Positions 1-7,184 of a stretch of DNA of 20,333 nucleotides are shown here, piece by piece. The notes below the pieces were generated by a model, which was not told where the DNA came from, did not search any database, and worked only from the letters and a program-made list of their open reading frames with translations. The stretch spans positions 1 through 20,333 of the forward strand of contig JBAXIG010000027.1 of assembly GCA_037138535.1 (NCBI GenBank). The letters run 5' to 3'. Numbering within the stretch: the first letter of the stretch is position 1; each line of letters opens with the position of its first letter. The stretch comes from GCA-2737595 sp037138535. GTDB lineage: Bacteria > Actinomycetota > Actinomycetes > Nanopelagicales > Nanopelagicaceae. The position numbers and the translations under genes are program-made.

Positions 1-287
1 TTAATGCCTCGCGATACGCACGATTGAGGTACGCGGTACTTCCGTCCGCGATCCCCTTCATCGCCACAGGAACCAAGATTGCGACGTATGCAGCGGTTAT
101 TGTTTCAATCGTTACTGGCCTGGTGGGCAGCGGCCCCGGGTTGGGTCACTCATTATCTGTTGCGGAAACAGGCGGTAACTCTCCCAATGTCTATGCCTAT
201 GTCGTTGTCTTAGGCGTCGTTGGAATTCTGGTAAATATGTTGGTTTCAGCAATGGATAAGCGAATCATTTTTTGGCGAGGTAAGTGA
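1..287 (+). CDS. ABC transporter permease, C-terminal part (5' truncated)
   Basis: This is the C-terminal end of an inner-membrane permease of the binding-protein-dependent importer family (BPD_transp_1). The frame is open to the left edge, with the first full codon at base 3, so the real start lies upstream; the TTG at 24 is an internal Leu codon. The first residues (ASRYARLRYAVLPSAIPFIA) match the EAA cytoplasmic loop that docks on the ATPase. At least two hydrophobic segments follow (around TYAAVIVSIVTGLVG and YVVVLGVVGILVNMLV), then a basic tail. It runs directly into a second permease, so the importer probably has a heterodimeric membrane part, as in the nitrate/sulfonate/taurine or NMT1/THI5-like importers. 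The substrate is unknown. Confidence 0.85.
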   Translation, partial: NASRYARLRYAVLPSAIPFIATGTKIATYAAVIVSIVTGLVGSGPGLGHSLSVAETGGNSPNVYAYVVVLGVVGILVNMLVSAMDKRIIFWRGK

Positions 288-1057
288 TGTTAGCGCTCTT
301 ACGCCGTTTCCTTATTTCAAGTTGGCTCGTGGTGGCTCTGCTGCTCTTCTGGTGGAAAGTATCGGCAAACTCTGAGAATTATTTCTGGCCACCTCTCAGC
401 CAGATCGCTACTCAGTTTAAAGCGAATTGGCTATTTACTAACGTGGTCGAGGATGTCATTCCCAGCCTAAAAAACTTAGCGATTGGATATTTCGTCGGCG
501 CTCCTTGCGCCGTGGTGGTAGGCGCACATTTAGGAATGAGCGAAATTGCACAAAAGATTTTCTCGCCACTGGTGAACTTCTTTAGGTCGATTCCCGGAGT
601 GGCGTTAGTGCCTATATTTATTATTCTTTTTGGCATAGGCGATGAGTCTCGGCGCGTCTCTATTGCGGTAGCCGTTTTCTTCCCCACCTTGATAGCAACC
701 GTAGAAGCAGTGCGCACTTCTGATGCAGTTTTATTAGATGTCTCTCGAAGTTTTAAGTTCTCGTCTTTTCAGAGTCTGTGGCGAGTGCGCGTACCAAGTG
801 GTGCGCCTATGATTTCTTCTGGACTCCAAGTGAGTCTTCAGGTGGGGTTTATCGTGATGATCGTGAGCGAAATGTTGGGGGCTTTCAGGGGATTGGGAGC
901 TTTCACCGTTGAGGCGCAGCAATCCTTCATGATTATTGATATGTGGACGGGCATCATTGTGCTCGGAATCTTGGGTTACATCTTCAATGTCATATTTGAG
1001 TTAGTTGAGAAGCGAGCCCTACGTTGGTACCGCGGACAGAAAGGCCTCACCTCATGA
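287..1057 (+). CDS. ABC transporter permease (nitrate/sulfonate/taurine-type)
   Basis: Inner-membrane permease of about 256 residues, normal length for SsuC/TauC-type subunits. It has several hydrophobic helices and a clear EAA loop in its second half (LLDVSRSFKFSSFQSLWRVR then VPSGAPMISSGLQ). I chose ATG at 287, which shares one base with the upstream TGA and has GAGG at 277-280 six bases before it; a GTG at 284 is the alternative but sits too close to that site. Its stop overlaps the ATPase start by four bases. Two different permeases in a row argue for a heterodimeric channel. Family membership is clear; the imported compound cannot be read from the sequence. Confidence 0.9.
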   Translation: MLALLRRFLISSWLVVALLLFWWKVSANSENYFWPPLSQIATQFKANWLFTNVVEDVIPSLKNLAIGYFVGAPCAVVVGAHLGMSEIAQKIFSPLVNFFRSIPGVALVPIFIILFGIGDESRRVSIAVAVFFPTLIATVEAVRTSDAVLLDVSRSFKFSSFQSLWRVRVPSGAPMISSGLQVSLQVGFIVMIVSEMLGAFRGLGAFTVEAQQSFMIIDMWTGIIVLGILGYIFNVIFELVEKRALRWYRGQKGLTS

Positions 1058-1842
1058 CCCATCCTAAACGCACCGGAGCCCGACTAGAGCTCAAGGATGT
1101 CACCAAAACTTATACGGGACACGGCGAAGACAAGCATGTGTTGGATCGAATCAACTGCATTGTTGAGCCAGGTGAGTTCCTTTCGATTGTGGGACCGAGT
1201 GGTGTGGGCAAAACTACTCTGCTTCGTCTTCTCACCGGGCTTACCCCAGTCACGACTGGTGAAATCCTGCTCGACGGGAAACCAGTCACTTCACCCCCCG
1301 AGGATCTCGCAATTGTGCTGCAGGAGTACACCAGATCTCTTATGCCGTGGCTCACTGTGGAGAAGAATATTGAACTCCCGCTCAAATTAAAGAAAATTGC
1401 AAAAGAGGAGCGACGAGAAAGAGTCCAATCGGCAATTCTCGAAGTAGGACTTGAAGGTAACGATTCGAGATATCCGTGGCAGTTATCAGGTGGAATGCAA
1501 CAGCGTGTGGCGATAGCTCGCGCGCTTGCTAGCAGGCCCCGCATTCTCGTGATGGATGAACCATTCGCTTCAGTAGATGCACAGACTCGGCTAGATCTCG
1601 AAGATCTCGTCCTCAAAGTAAGAGATGATTTCGGCATCACCACCCTGCTGGTTACCCATGACATGGACGAGGCTGTCTATTTGGCGGATCGAGTTTTAGT
1701 GCTGACTGGTAAGCCCGCGCATGTAGCTGCGGAGATTGCAGTACCTCTTGGGTACCCTCGGAATCAGGTTGAAACGAGAGCACATCCAGATTTCGGACAC
1801 CTCCGCGGCGAGATCTATCAGCTCATTAGAGGTAAGCGATAG
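1054..1842 (+). CDS. ABC transporter ATP-binding protein (SsuB/TauB-like)
   Basis: Cytoplasmic ATPase of 262 residues powering the importer formed with the two permeases just upstream. All nucleotide-binding motifs are intact: Walker A GPSGVGKT (about 47-54), Q-loop Gln 90 in VLQEYTRSLMPW, signature LSGGMQQ (144-150), Walker B ILVMDEP (164-170) and the switch His 202 in LLVTHDMDEA. The Q-loop surroundings and the DEA after the switch His are typical of the nitrate/sulfonate/taurine ATPase group. I chose ATG 1054, which forms an ATGA overlap with the permease stop; a TTG at 1024 would add ten residues and a long overlap. No substrate-binding protein gene is visible, so it should lie upstream of the window or elsewhere. 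Confidence 0.93.
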   Translation: MTHPKRTGARLELKDVTKTYTGHGEDKHVLDRINCIVEPGEFLSIVGPSGVGKTTLLRLLTGLTPVTTGEILLDGKPVTSPPEDLAIVLQEYTRSLMPWLTVEKNIELPLKLKKIAKEERRERVQSAILEVGLEGNDSRYPWQLSGGMQQRVAIARALASRPRILVMDEPFASVDAQTRLDLEDLVLKVRDDFGITTLLVTHDMDEAVYLADRVLVLTGKPAHVAAEIAVPLGYPRNQVETRAHPDFGHLRGEIYQLIRGKR

Positions 1843-1844
1843 CT

Positions 1845-2780
1845 ATGAGCAAGGTGCGTTGGGTTCTGGTCCTTAGCGAGAATTGGACCATCGTCGACCC
1901 CAACGATATGAAAGCCCTTGTGCGTATTGCGCAGGAGGCGGAGGGCGCAGGTATCGATGCTGTCATGTTGAGTGAGCACATTGTGTTAGGCCGCTCTGCC
2001 GGCTCGAATGGTGTGATGGCAAATCCACGAGAATATGCCTACCCCGGAAATCAACCACCAGATATGTCATGGCCAAATTCCATTGTCTTGCTCTCTGCTA
2101 TTGCTGCTGTGACAGAAAAATTACGACTTGTTGGTGGCGCCATTATCGCGCCACTGCGCCATCCGCTTCTGCTGGCAAAAGAGATCGCCACACTCGACCG
2201 ACTTTCAGAAGGTCGCTTCGTCATGTTGCCGACGGTGAGTTGGCACGAAGATGAATACGCGGCGCTGGCTGTACCGTTTAATCGCCGCGGAGCTATTCTT
2301 GATGAACAACTCGAAGTGCTCGCCAAGTGTTGGCAACCCGGGCCAGTGACGCACCATGGCGAGTTCTATAACTTTGACGATGTGTGGGTGGAGCCACGTC
2401 CACAACGTGATGATGGGCCACGCCTCTGGTTCGGTGGACAGGACATGCATGCCCCGTTGCTGCGTCGACTCGTCAAATATGGCCACGGCTTTAATCCTCT
2501 GGGGGTGCCTTCTGCTACCGATATGGAATCGCTGAAGAGTGGTCTCAAGGCTGCTGGACGTTCGCTCTCAGACATTGAACTCGTGGGTGGCATTAATGGA
2601 AAGTTTGCGACGCCCAATTCACTTCTTGACCTCGACCGTGTTCTCGAGCCACTACCTGCAAAGGTAGAAGCTGGATTTGGGACGATCTGTTTCAAACCGT
2701 CTATGTACATTGATGACGCAAAAGAAATGGGTGCGTTTTGCCGTTCACTTATTAAGAAGAGCGATGCCTTACTGAACTAG
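1845..2780 (+). CDS. LLM-class (luciferase-like) flavin-dependent oxidoreductase
   Basis: Soluble TIM-barrel oxidoreductase of 311 residues in the bacterial-luciferase superfamily; members use reduced FMN or F420 as monooxygenases, dehydrogenases or reductases. Supporting motifs are the N-terminal AQEAEGAGIDAVMLSEHI strand-helix, LRLVGGAIIAPLRHPLLLAK, the LDRLSEGRF turn conserved in the family, and YNFDDVWVEPRP followed by RLWFGGQ. It resembles the F420-type subgroup more than SsuD, which is longer. The start is two bases after the ATPase stop, so it is probably co-transcribed with the importer and may act first on the imported compound. Its 3' end overlaps the convergent EamA gene by 12 bases. 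The cofactor and substrate are not determined by sequence. Confidence 0.85.
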   Translation: MSKVRWVLVLSENWTIVDPNDMKALVRIAQEAEGAGIDAVMLSEHIVLGRSAGSNGVMANPREYAYPGNQPPDMSWPNSIVLLSAIAAVTEKLRLVGGAIIAPLRHPLLLAKEIATLDRLSEGRFVMLPTVSWHEDEYAALAVPFNRRGAILDEQLEVLAKCWQPGPVTHHGEFYNFDDVWVEPRPQRDDGPRLWFGGQDMHAPLLRRLVKYGHGFNPLGVPSATDMESLKSGLKAAGRSLSDIELVGGINGKFATPNSLLDLDRVLEPLPAKVEAGFGTICFKPSMYIDDAKEMGAFCRSLIKKSDALLN

Positions 2781-3641
2781 TTCTTTCTTCTTACTACTTG
2801 CAAGGTATGAACCAACGAGCACTAATGGGAATCCGATGAGGGTTCCGGGCGTGATCTTCTCGCTGAGGAAGATGATGCCCAGAACGATAGCGACCGCTGG
2901 ATTCACATATGTAACCAGCGTGACGCGAATTGGACCAATAGTTTTGATGAGCTCAAATAGCACTAAGAATGCGATTGCTGTGCAGACCACACCAAGGACG
3001 ATAACGGCAAGTATTCCTTTGGTGGTGGGGTTGGTCTGGTGCCAGGTAAGAATCGTTGTAGGTGCGTAAATGATGGCAACCATGGCGGCTGATATCCCCA
3101 CGAGGCCGATGATAGAAACACCTTGTAGTTTGCGTGCCGCTATTGCGGGGGCAATTGAATAACCAAAGGCTACGAGGACCAGCTGAATGATGGAACGGGT
3201 GTCTACCTTTCCTGCATGGATGTCGAGCCCCACCAGACTAACGACGCCGATGAAACCAATCGCCATTCCGACGAGCCGACGACTTTGGAAAACCGTCTTA
3301 TCTCCCATGAAGAAATTCACGATGATTCCAGTCAACGGCACCGTGGCGAGCATGAGGCCAGCAAAACCAGATGAGACGCGGGTTTCAGAATCGTTGAGGA
3401 GCCACCAAGGCCCCACCATTTCCAGCAGTGCGAAGACCAGGACCCAACGCCACGCCTTAAGTGCAGGCATGAGGTCACCGCGTTTCGCCGCTAATGGGAT
3501 CATCAAAAGGGCTGCAATAGCGGTACGGAGAAAGACCACAATGATGGGGGAGAAGTCGGCAATCGCCAGCTTGATCAACAGGTATGGAATACCCCAAATC
3601 AGGCAGAGCGAGGAGAAGAGAAGAAACTCGCGTCTGGTCAC
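2769..3641 (-). CDS. EamA/DMT-family transporter
   Basis: Integral membrane protein of 290 residues, the usual size for drug/metabolite transporters with two repeated EamA domains of five helices each. The N-terminal segment FLLFSSLCLIWGIPYLLIKL is the typical first helix (short tail, then W-G-x-x-Y/F). The second domain starts near residue 150, and the C-terminal FLSEKITPGTLIGFPLVLVG is a characteristic EamA ending. The start is GTG at 3641, the only in-frame start before an upstream stop, with GGTAGGG a few bases before it. It follows the DUF3598-like gene by 31 bases and may export a pathway intermediate or an amino-acid-like compound; that role is inference. The stop lies inside the convergent LLM gene. 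Confidence 0.9.
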   Translation of the reverse strand: MTRREFLLFSSLCLIWGIPYLLIKLAIADFSPIIVVFLRTAIAALLMIPLAAKRGDLMPALKAWRWVLVFALLEMVGPWWLLNDSETRVSSGFAGLMLATVPLTGIIVNFFMGDKTVFQSRRLVGMAIGFIGVVSLVGLDIHAGKVDTRSIIQLVLVAFGYSIAPAIAARKLQGVSIIGLVGISAAMVAIIYAPTTILTWHQTNPTTKGILAVIVLGVVCTAIAFLVLFELIKTIGPIRVTLVTYVNPAVAIVLGIIFLSEKITPGTLIGFPLVLVGSYLASSKKKELVQ

Positions 3642-3672
3642 CCGGTGACCCTACCAGCGAGCTGTGGTTTGG

Positions 3673-4116
3673 TTAGGCGACCCGCTCTTCGTTGATAAGT
3701 GTGCGCTTAGTGCAGACGCCATTTTCAAACCATTGCCATACGCGTGAGCGCTTATTTCCAGTGGCATCGAGCTGGATCATTTCGTAGAAGTATCCACTGG
3801 GATCATCTTTGCGCACCCAAGTAAGCATCATGGTGTGCTCGTCGACTTCCCAAGCGCGACCAGTGATGCGATCGGTATCAAACCAGAGCTGCTTATCTTT
3901 GTACTTAGCAGGGAAGTGAATGACTTCATGGCGACCATCGTCGTAATCGTAAGTATTTATTTGGTAATACTCATAAGGGCCGTCAGTAGGGAATGAGTTC
4001 TCCAGTCGGGCTTCATGACGCTCCACGAGATTGCCTTGCGCGTCAACCCAGACGTAGTGGCCCATCCACTTACCTTCGTGGCGTGCAAGTAGCGGCATTT
4101 CTTCGCGGATTCCCAT
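3673..4116 (-). CDS. DUF3598-like (lipocalin-type) protein of unknown function
   Basis: Small soluble protein of 147 residues without a signal peptide. It starts with a helix and then an EGKWMGHYVWVDAQGNLVER stretch, and continues as alternating beta strands rich in Trp, Tyr and charged residues (YYQINTYDYDDGRHEVIHFP, LWFDTDRITGRAWEVDEHTM). This pattern recalls the DUF3598 calycin/lipocalin-fold family, which suggests a barrel that binds a small hydrophobic ligand; I recognise the family by pattern only. ATG 4116 is preceded by a strong AAAGGGGAC ribosome-binding site. It lies 65 bases after the aldehyde dehydrogenase stop and 31 bases before the EamA gene, so it may be a downstream member of the minus-strand operon. 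Function unknown. Confidence 0.7.
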   Translation of the reverse strand: MGIREEMPLLARHEGKWMGHYVWVDAQGNLVERHEARLENSFPTDGPYEYYQINTYDYDDGRHEVIHFPAKYKDKQLWFDTDRITGRAWEVDEHTMMLTWVRKDDPSGYFYEMIQLDATGNKRSRVWQWFENGVCTKRTLINEERVA

Positions 4117-4181
4117 GACGTCCCCTTTACATACTTTGGATACAAACTAACTCGATTAATCTACCGAAATAAAAAATAATT

Positions 4182-5609
4182 TCAACCCTCTGGCCACCAC
4201 CACGGGTCGCGCCCCGTGGATGAATTAATTAAGAGCGATTGGCGTCGATAAAAACGCCGGATAGAAACTTTACCCATTCGCGAGCCACCGATTCCGGAGA
4301 GTTTAAAAGCTTGCTTCTCTCCTTCGTGCATCACGCCAGTGAGTGCGGCGTCATTGATGCTGACTGCGCCGGCATCTATCTGGCGACCTATTTTCATGGC
4401 GCGCTCCTCCTCACCGAAGATGGCGGCGGAGAGACCGTAAATAGTGTCATTGGCTAGCGCGAGCACTTCATCATCAGAATTGAATTTCATGATAGGAACA
4501 ATCGGTCCAAAAGTCTCTTCCGTCATTACCTTCATCGAATGATTCACATTGGTCAAGATGGTGGGCTCCAAATAGGCACCACCATCAAGAAACTTCATCT
4601 CACCACCAGCGGTAGCGATGGCACCTTTGGCATAGGCATCTTCTAGATGGCTTGAAATGGTGGCAATTTGATCCTCAGCGATCATGGGACCAATTCCGCG
4701 ACCCTCAAGATCCGGGAAATTCACTCCGAGCGCGGCAGCCAGGGGGGAGATGCGGGAAACGAATTCGTCGTGAAGTGACTCATGCACGTATACGCGTTCA
4801 ATCGAGAGGCAGCTCTGTCCGGAGTTCGCGGTCGCACCCCAGAGAATTCCCGGAACTGCGCGATCTAGGTTGGCGCCAGGGAGCACGATCGCCGGATCTT
4901 TGCCACCTAACTCAAGTGAGGCCGGAATGAAGTTACGCGCTGCGTTCTCGGCCACGATGCGTCCGGTTTCTACGCTGCCGGTAAAACAGACAAGATCCAC
5001 AAGTGGGATGAGTGCGGCACCAGTTTCCCCGGCGCCTTCAATGAGACCGACAATCTCGCCGATTTCTGGAACATCAACCAAAGTCTTTGCTAGTGGTCCT
5101 AAGAATCGTGGCGTGATTTCACTCGGTTTGATGATGACTGCACATCCAGCGGCAAGCGCTGGGATGGCATCTATCAATGCGAGCAGGAGTGGAAAGTTCC
5201 AGGGGCTGATGATCCCCACAAGTGGGTAGGGGCGAATAGAAGGTGCCACTGAAACACCCGGCATGGTGGTTTGTTGAATGGTTTCTTCGTCGAGTAATTC
5301 AACGACCTGATTTGCCCAGCGATTGAGTCCATCCACGCTCACTTGCACTTCAATACTGCTCTCGGTGCGACGGCCAGTATCTTCAGTGAGTGCATTTGTT
5401 AATTCTTCTTTATGCGCCAGGAGGGCGTCGCGCCATTTGAGGAGGACTTCAGCGCGGTGCGACGGACCTGCGCTCTGCCACTTCTTTTGATTTGCACGAA
5501 GACGTGAGGTAATAGCGACTAACTCGCCTTGAGTGGGTGCATTGAGTAAGCGATCATTCTTTCCGGTCCGTGGGTTTCTTACGTGCACACCTTGATCTAA
5601 TTGGGTCAC
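4182..5609 (-). CDS. NAD(P)-dependent aldehyde dehydrogenase
   Basis: Oxidises an aldehyde to its acid with NAD(P)+ in the cytoplasm. At 475 residues it is normal length for the ALDH superfamily, and the catalytic set is complete: Asn 138 in ISPWNFP, Lys 161 in VIIKPSE, the cofactor loop FTGS (209-212), Glu 233 in LELGGKDPA and nucleophile Cys 267 in NSGQSCLS. The C-terminal DPWWW ending is seen in several coniferyl- and succinate-semialdehyde-like groups. I chose GTG 5609: it overlaps the upstream TGA by four bases and has GGGAG (5615-5619) five bases before it, whereas the longer TTG start at 5621 lacks this arrangement. It is coupled to the nitrilase-like gene. The substrate aldehyde is unknown. 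Confidence 0.93.
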   Translation of the reverse strand: MTQLDQGVHVRNPRTGKNDRLLNAPTQGELVAITSRLRANQKKWQSAGPSHRAEVLLKWRDALLAHKEELTNALTEDTGRRTESSIEVQVSVDGLNRWANQVVELLDEETIQQTTMPGVSVAPSIRPYPLVGIISPWNFPLLLALIDAIPALAAGCAVIIKPSEITPRFLGPLAKTLVDVPEIGEIVGLIEGAGETGAALIPLVDLVCFTGSVETGRIVAENAARNFIPASLELGGKDPAIVLPGANLDRAVPGILWGATANSGQSCLSIERVYVHESLHDEFVSRISPLAAALGVNFPDLEGRGIGPMIAEDQIATISSHLEDAYAKGAIATAGGEMKFLDGGAYLEPTILTNVNHSMKVMTEETFGPIVPIMKFNSDDEVLALANDTIYGLSAAIFGEEERAMKIGRQIDAGAVSINDAALTGVMHEGEKQAFKLSGIGGSRMGKVSIRRFYRRQSLLINSSTGRDPWWWPEG

Positions 5610-6670
5610 TTCGACTCCCAATGTTGTGCCAAATTGTCGATGGCTTCACGATGATGGGCGAGGAAGTAAGAGCGCTCGGCTTTGGCGTCAACTAAACCAT
5701 TCGGCGTATCAACGCTGTGGCGCGCGTACTCTTGCGCCCACATCGCGGTCTTGGTGCGGGCAAGCAAGTTACCCATCCCTGGCTTCGCCTTATGTCGACG
5801 CACGGCGCTGACATCTATGGCTGCGTTAGCCACCATGGACTCTCCAAAACCTGCCTCGGCAAGGACGAGCCCTGTGTAATCAAGGACTTTGCTCATTCCA
5901 TCAGTGGAATTGGGCGGTACCGGAGATCCGTAGAGCCCACCTGAGTTTGCGCTGACCAAATAGCAGCCGCTCTCCCACGCGCGCGCACGCTTCGCCACGT
6001 CTTTTGGAGTAAGCGCCGGCGACCCCACTTCACTTGTTGAATGCAGGAGAACTTCGGCACCACGCAAGGCAAACGTACGAGCCAATTCTGGGTACTGAAT
6101 TTCTTCGCTAGCAATTACTGCAAGATTACCAATCTCGGTTTTGACGACTGGGAAAACAGCATCGATGCCGTACAGATCTAAATATTTATCCCAGACATCC
6201 CAGGGGCTGGGGGAGAACATTGAGTGCAGGCGACGGTAGCGCAGTACCACCTCACCACTTGGATCGATGATGAAAGATGTTTGAAAGTAGAGCTCTGCAA
6301 AGTTGGGATCGCTCTCGTACACATTTCCTGAAAGAAAAGTTGAGTGCTTCTGCGCCACTTCTCCAAGTTTGTCGTATTCGACTCCTGACGGATCAAGCGC
6401 TGCTTTCTCCTTCCACGCAGGGACTGCATCGCCCATGGGATAACCGGTGAGGAAGTACTCGGGGAGCACAACAAGTTTGATCTCTCCACCAAGGAAGGCG
6501 TTTGCCGCACCGATGTTTGTTGAGATGCGTGAAATGGAAGAGAGCATCGCAGTGCGTGCTTCCTCGTTGTTGAGATTATTAACTGCTTCGGTACGTGCTT
6601 GCAGCGCAAGTGCGCGATAGTGAGTGCGCTCATCTGCGAAAGGTTTGGAGTGTGCTCCTACAAATGTCAT
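5606..6670 (-). CDS. Nitrilase/carbon-nitrogen hydrolase superfamily protein with altered catalytic triad
   Basis: The 354-residue protein has the nitrilase fold: LVVLPEYFLTGYP (Glu 71), GEVVLRYRRLHSMF, and NLAVIASEEIQYPELARTFALRGAEVLLHST. Active family members use a Glu-Lys-Cys triad. Here Glu 71 is kept, the Lys of the usual YRK-x-H motif is Arg 147, and the residue aligned with the Cys before (Y/W/D)(E/D)xx(F/Y)PE is Ser 188, encoded by AGC. It is therefore unlikely to be an ordinary amidase or nitrilase; it may be a pseudoenzyme, a binding protein or an enzyme with different chemistry. ATG 6670 overlaps the SnoaL-like stop as ATGA; a start further upstream (6754) would overlap that gene by over 80 bases. 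Its stop overlaps the aldehyde dehydrogenase start. Confidence 0.85.
   Translation of the reverse strand: MTFVGAHSKPFADERTHYRALALQARTEAVNNLNNEEARTAMLSSISRISTNIGAANAFLGGEIKLVVLPEYFLTGYPMGDAVPAWKEKAALDPSGVEYDKLGEVAQKHSTFLSGNVYESDPNFAELYFQTSFIIDPSGEVVLRYRRLHSMFSPSPWDVWDKYLDLYGIDAVFPVVKTEIGNLAVIASEEIQYPELARTFALRGAEVLLHSTSEVGSPALTPKDVAKRARAWESGCYLVSANSGGLYGSPVPPNSTDGMSKVLDYTGLVLAEAGFGESMVANAAIDVSAVRRHKAKPGMGNLLARTKTAMWAQEYARHSVDTPNGLVDAKAERSYFLAHHREAIDNLAQHWESK
5615..5619 (-). promoter_or_regulatory. Ribosome-binding site of the aldehyde dehydrogenase gene
   Basis: On the minus strand GGGAG lies five bases before GTG 5609. This decides the start in favour of the GTG that overlaps the upstream stop, and against TTG 5621. 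Confidence 0.65.
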
Positions 6671-7119
6671 GACTTGCCCTCTCCGGTAACCCAATCGCCA
6701 GCTCCGTAGGGATCGGCTAATGGTTGCGATGCGTGTTCGTGCACGATTCCCCATTTGCCACTCTCATCTTTGCGCAGCACCCAGGTGAATCGGAGGCGGA
6801 GAACGTCTCTGCGCTCGTTGGCTTCGTAATCGAGATCGAGAATCCCTTGAATGCTGACCAACGATTCGTTACCAATCATCTCGGGACCTTCGATCCAGCG
6901 ATGACCAGTCACCCCCATGGGGGAGGTTTGGTAGGCGCTCCAGCCTCGAGCCACGTTTTCATATCCGTGACTAGCCCAGCGTGGCCCTTCGATGAAGACG
7001 TAGACCTCTTCGCTGCGCTCATAGCCGTGTAAGACGCCGGGAATTTCACGCGCCTCAATGGCAACCATGAAGGCCTCGAGGGCACTTAGAGCGGAACGGC
7101 ATTCCGCCTCGTGGAACAT
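6667..7119 (-). CDS. SnoaL-like / NTF2-fold protein
   Basis: Small cytoplasmic protein of 150 residues with the order expected of the SnoaL_3/DUF4440 type of NTF2-like cone fold: an N-terminal helix (SALSALEAFMVAIEAREIPG), an early strand (EEVYVFIEGPRWASHGYENV), a WSAYQTSP helix turn and a C-terminal curved sheet (LRLRFTWVLRKDESGKWGIV then HEHASQP). This fold serves as a small-molecule binding pocket or as an isomerase, hydrolase or cyclase; here the reaction is unknown. It is the first gene of a minus-strand operon with the nitrilase homologue and the aldehyde dehydrogenase. It has no clear Shine-Dalgarno site but a TAGATT hexamer seven bases before ATG 7119, which fits a leaderless transcript. 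Confidence 0.8.
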   Translation of the reverse strand: MFHEAECRSALSALEAFMVAIEAREIPGVLHGYERSEEVYVFIEGPRWASHGYENVARGWSAYQTSPMGVTGHRWIEGPEMIGNESLVSIQGILDLDYEANERRDVLRLRFTWVLRKDESGKWGIVHEHASQPLADPYGAGDWVTGEGKS

Positions 7120-7126
7120 GCAAGAG

Positions 7127-7132
7127 AATCTA
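7127..7132 (-). promoter_or_regulatory. Candidate -10 element for a leaderless SnoaL-like operon mRNA
   Basis: On the minus strand TAGATT is followed by seven bases and then ATG 7119. This spacing would place the transcription start at or next to the start codon. TAnnnT -10 boxes and leaderless messages are common in Actinomycetota. No convincing -35 box is seen. Confidence 0.4.
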
Positions 7133-7184
7133 CTAGGGATGGGGGGTACTTGCCAGAGGGTGTCCGAGGGCGTTAACTCATCCT

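Noticed and set aside
1110..1664. 184-codon open frame on the minus strand opposite the ABC ATPase gene
   Set aside because: Ser/Arg-rich with no domain; the plus-strand frame carries every ATPase motif.
1845..2780. Assignment as alkanesulfonate monooxygenase SsuD because of the adjacent sulfonate-type importer
   Set aside because: The protein is shorter than SsuD and its motifs resemble other, probably F420-type, LLM members; no sulfur-metabolism gene is nearby.
4117..4181. AT-rich gap between the aldehyde dehydrogenase and DUF3598-like genes as a promoter
   Set aside because: It could hold a promoter, but I see no paired -35 and -10 boxes with proper spacing, so only the ribosome-binding site of the DUF3598-like gene is supported.
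4200..4219. Inverted repeat CCACGGG-N6-CCCGTGG near the end of the aldehyde dehydrogenase gene, with a T-rich stretch further downstream on the minus strand
   Set aside because: The arms encode the conserved C-terminal tail, and the T-rich stretch begins about 18 bases after the stem rather than directly at its base, so it is not a convincing intrinsic terminator.
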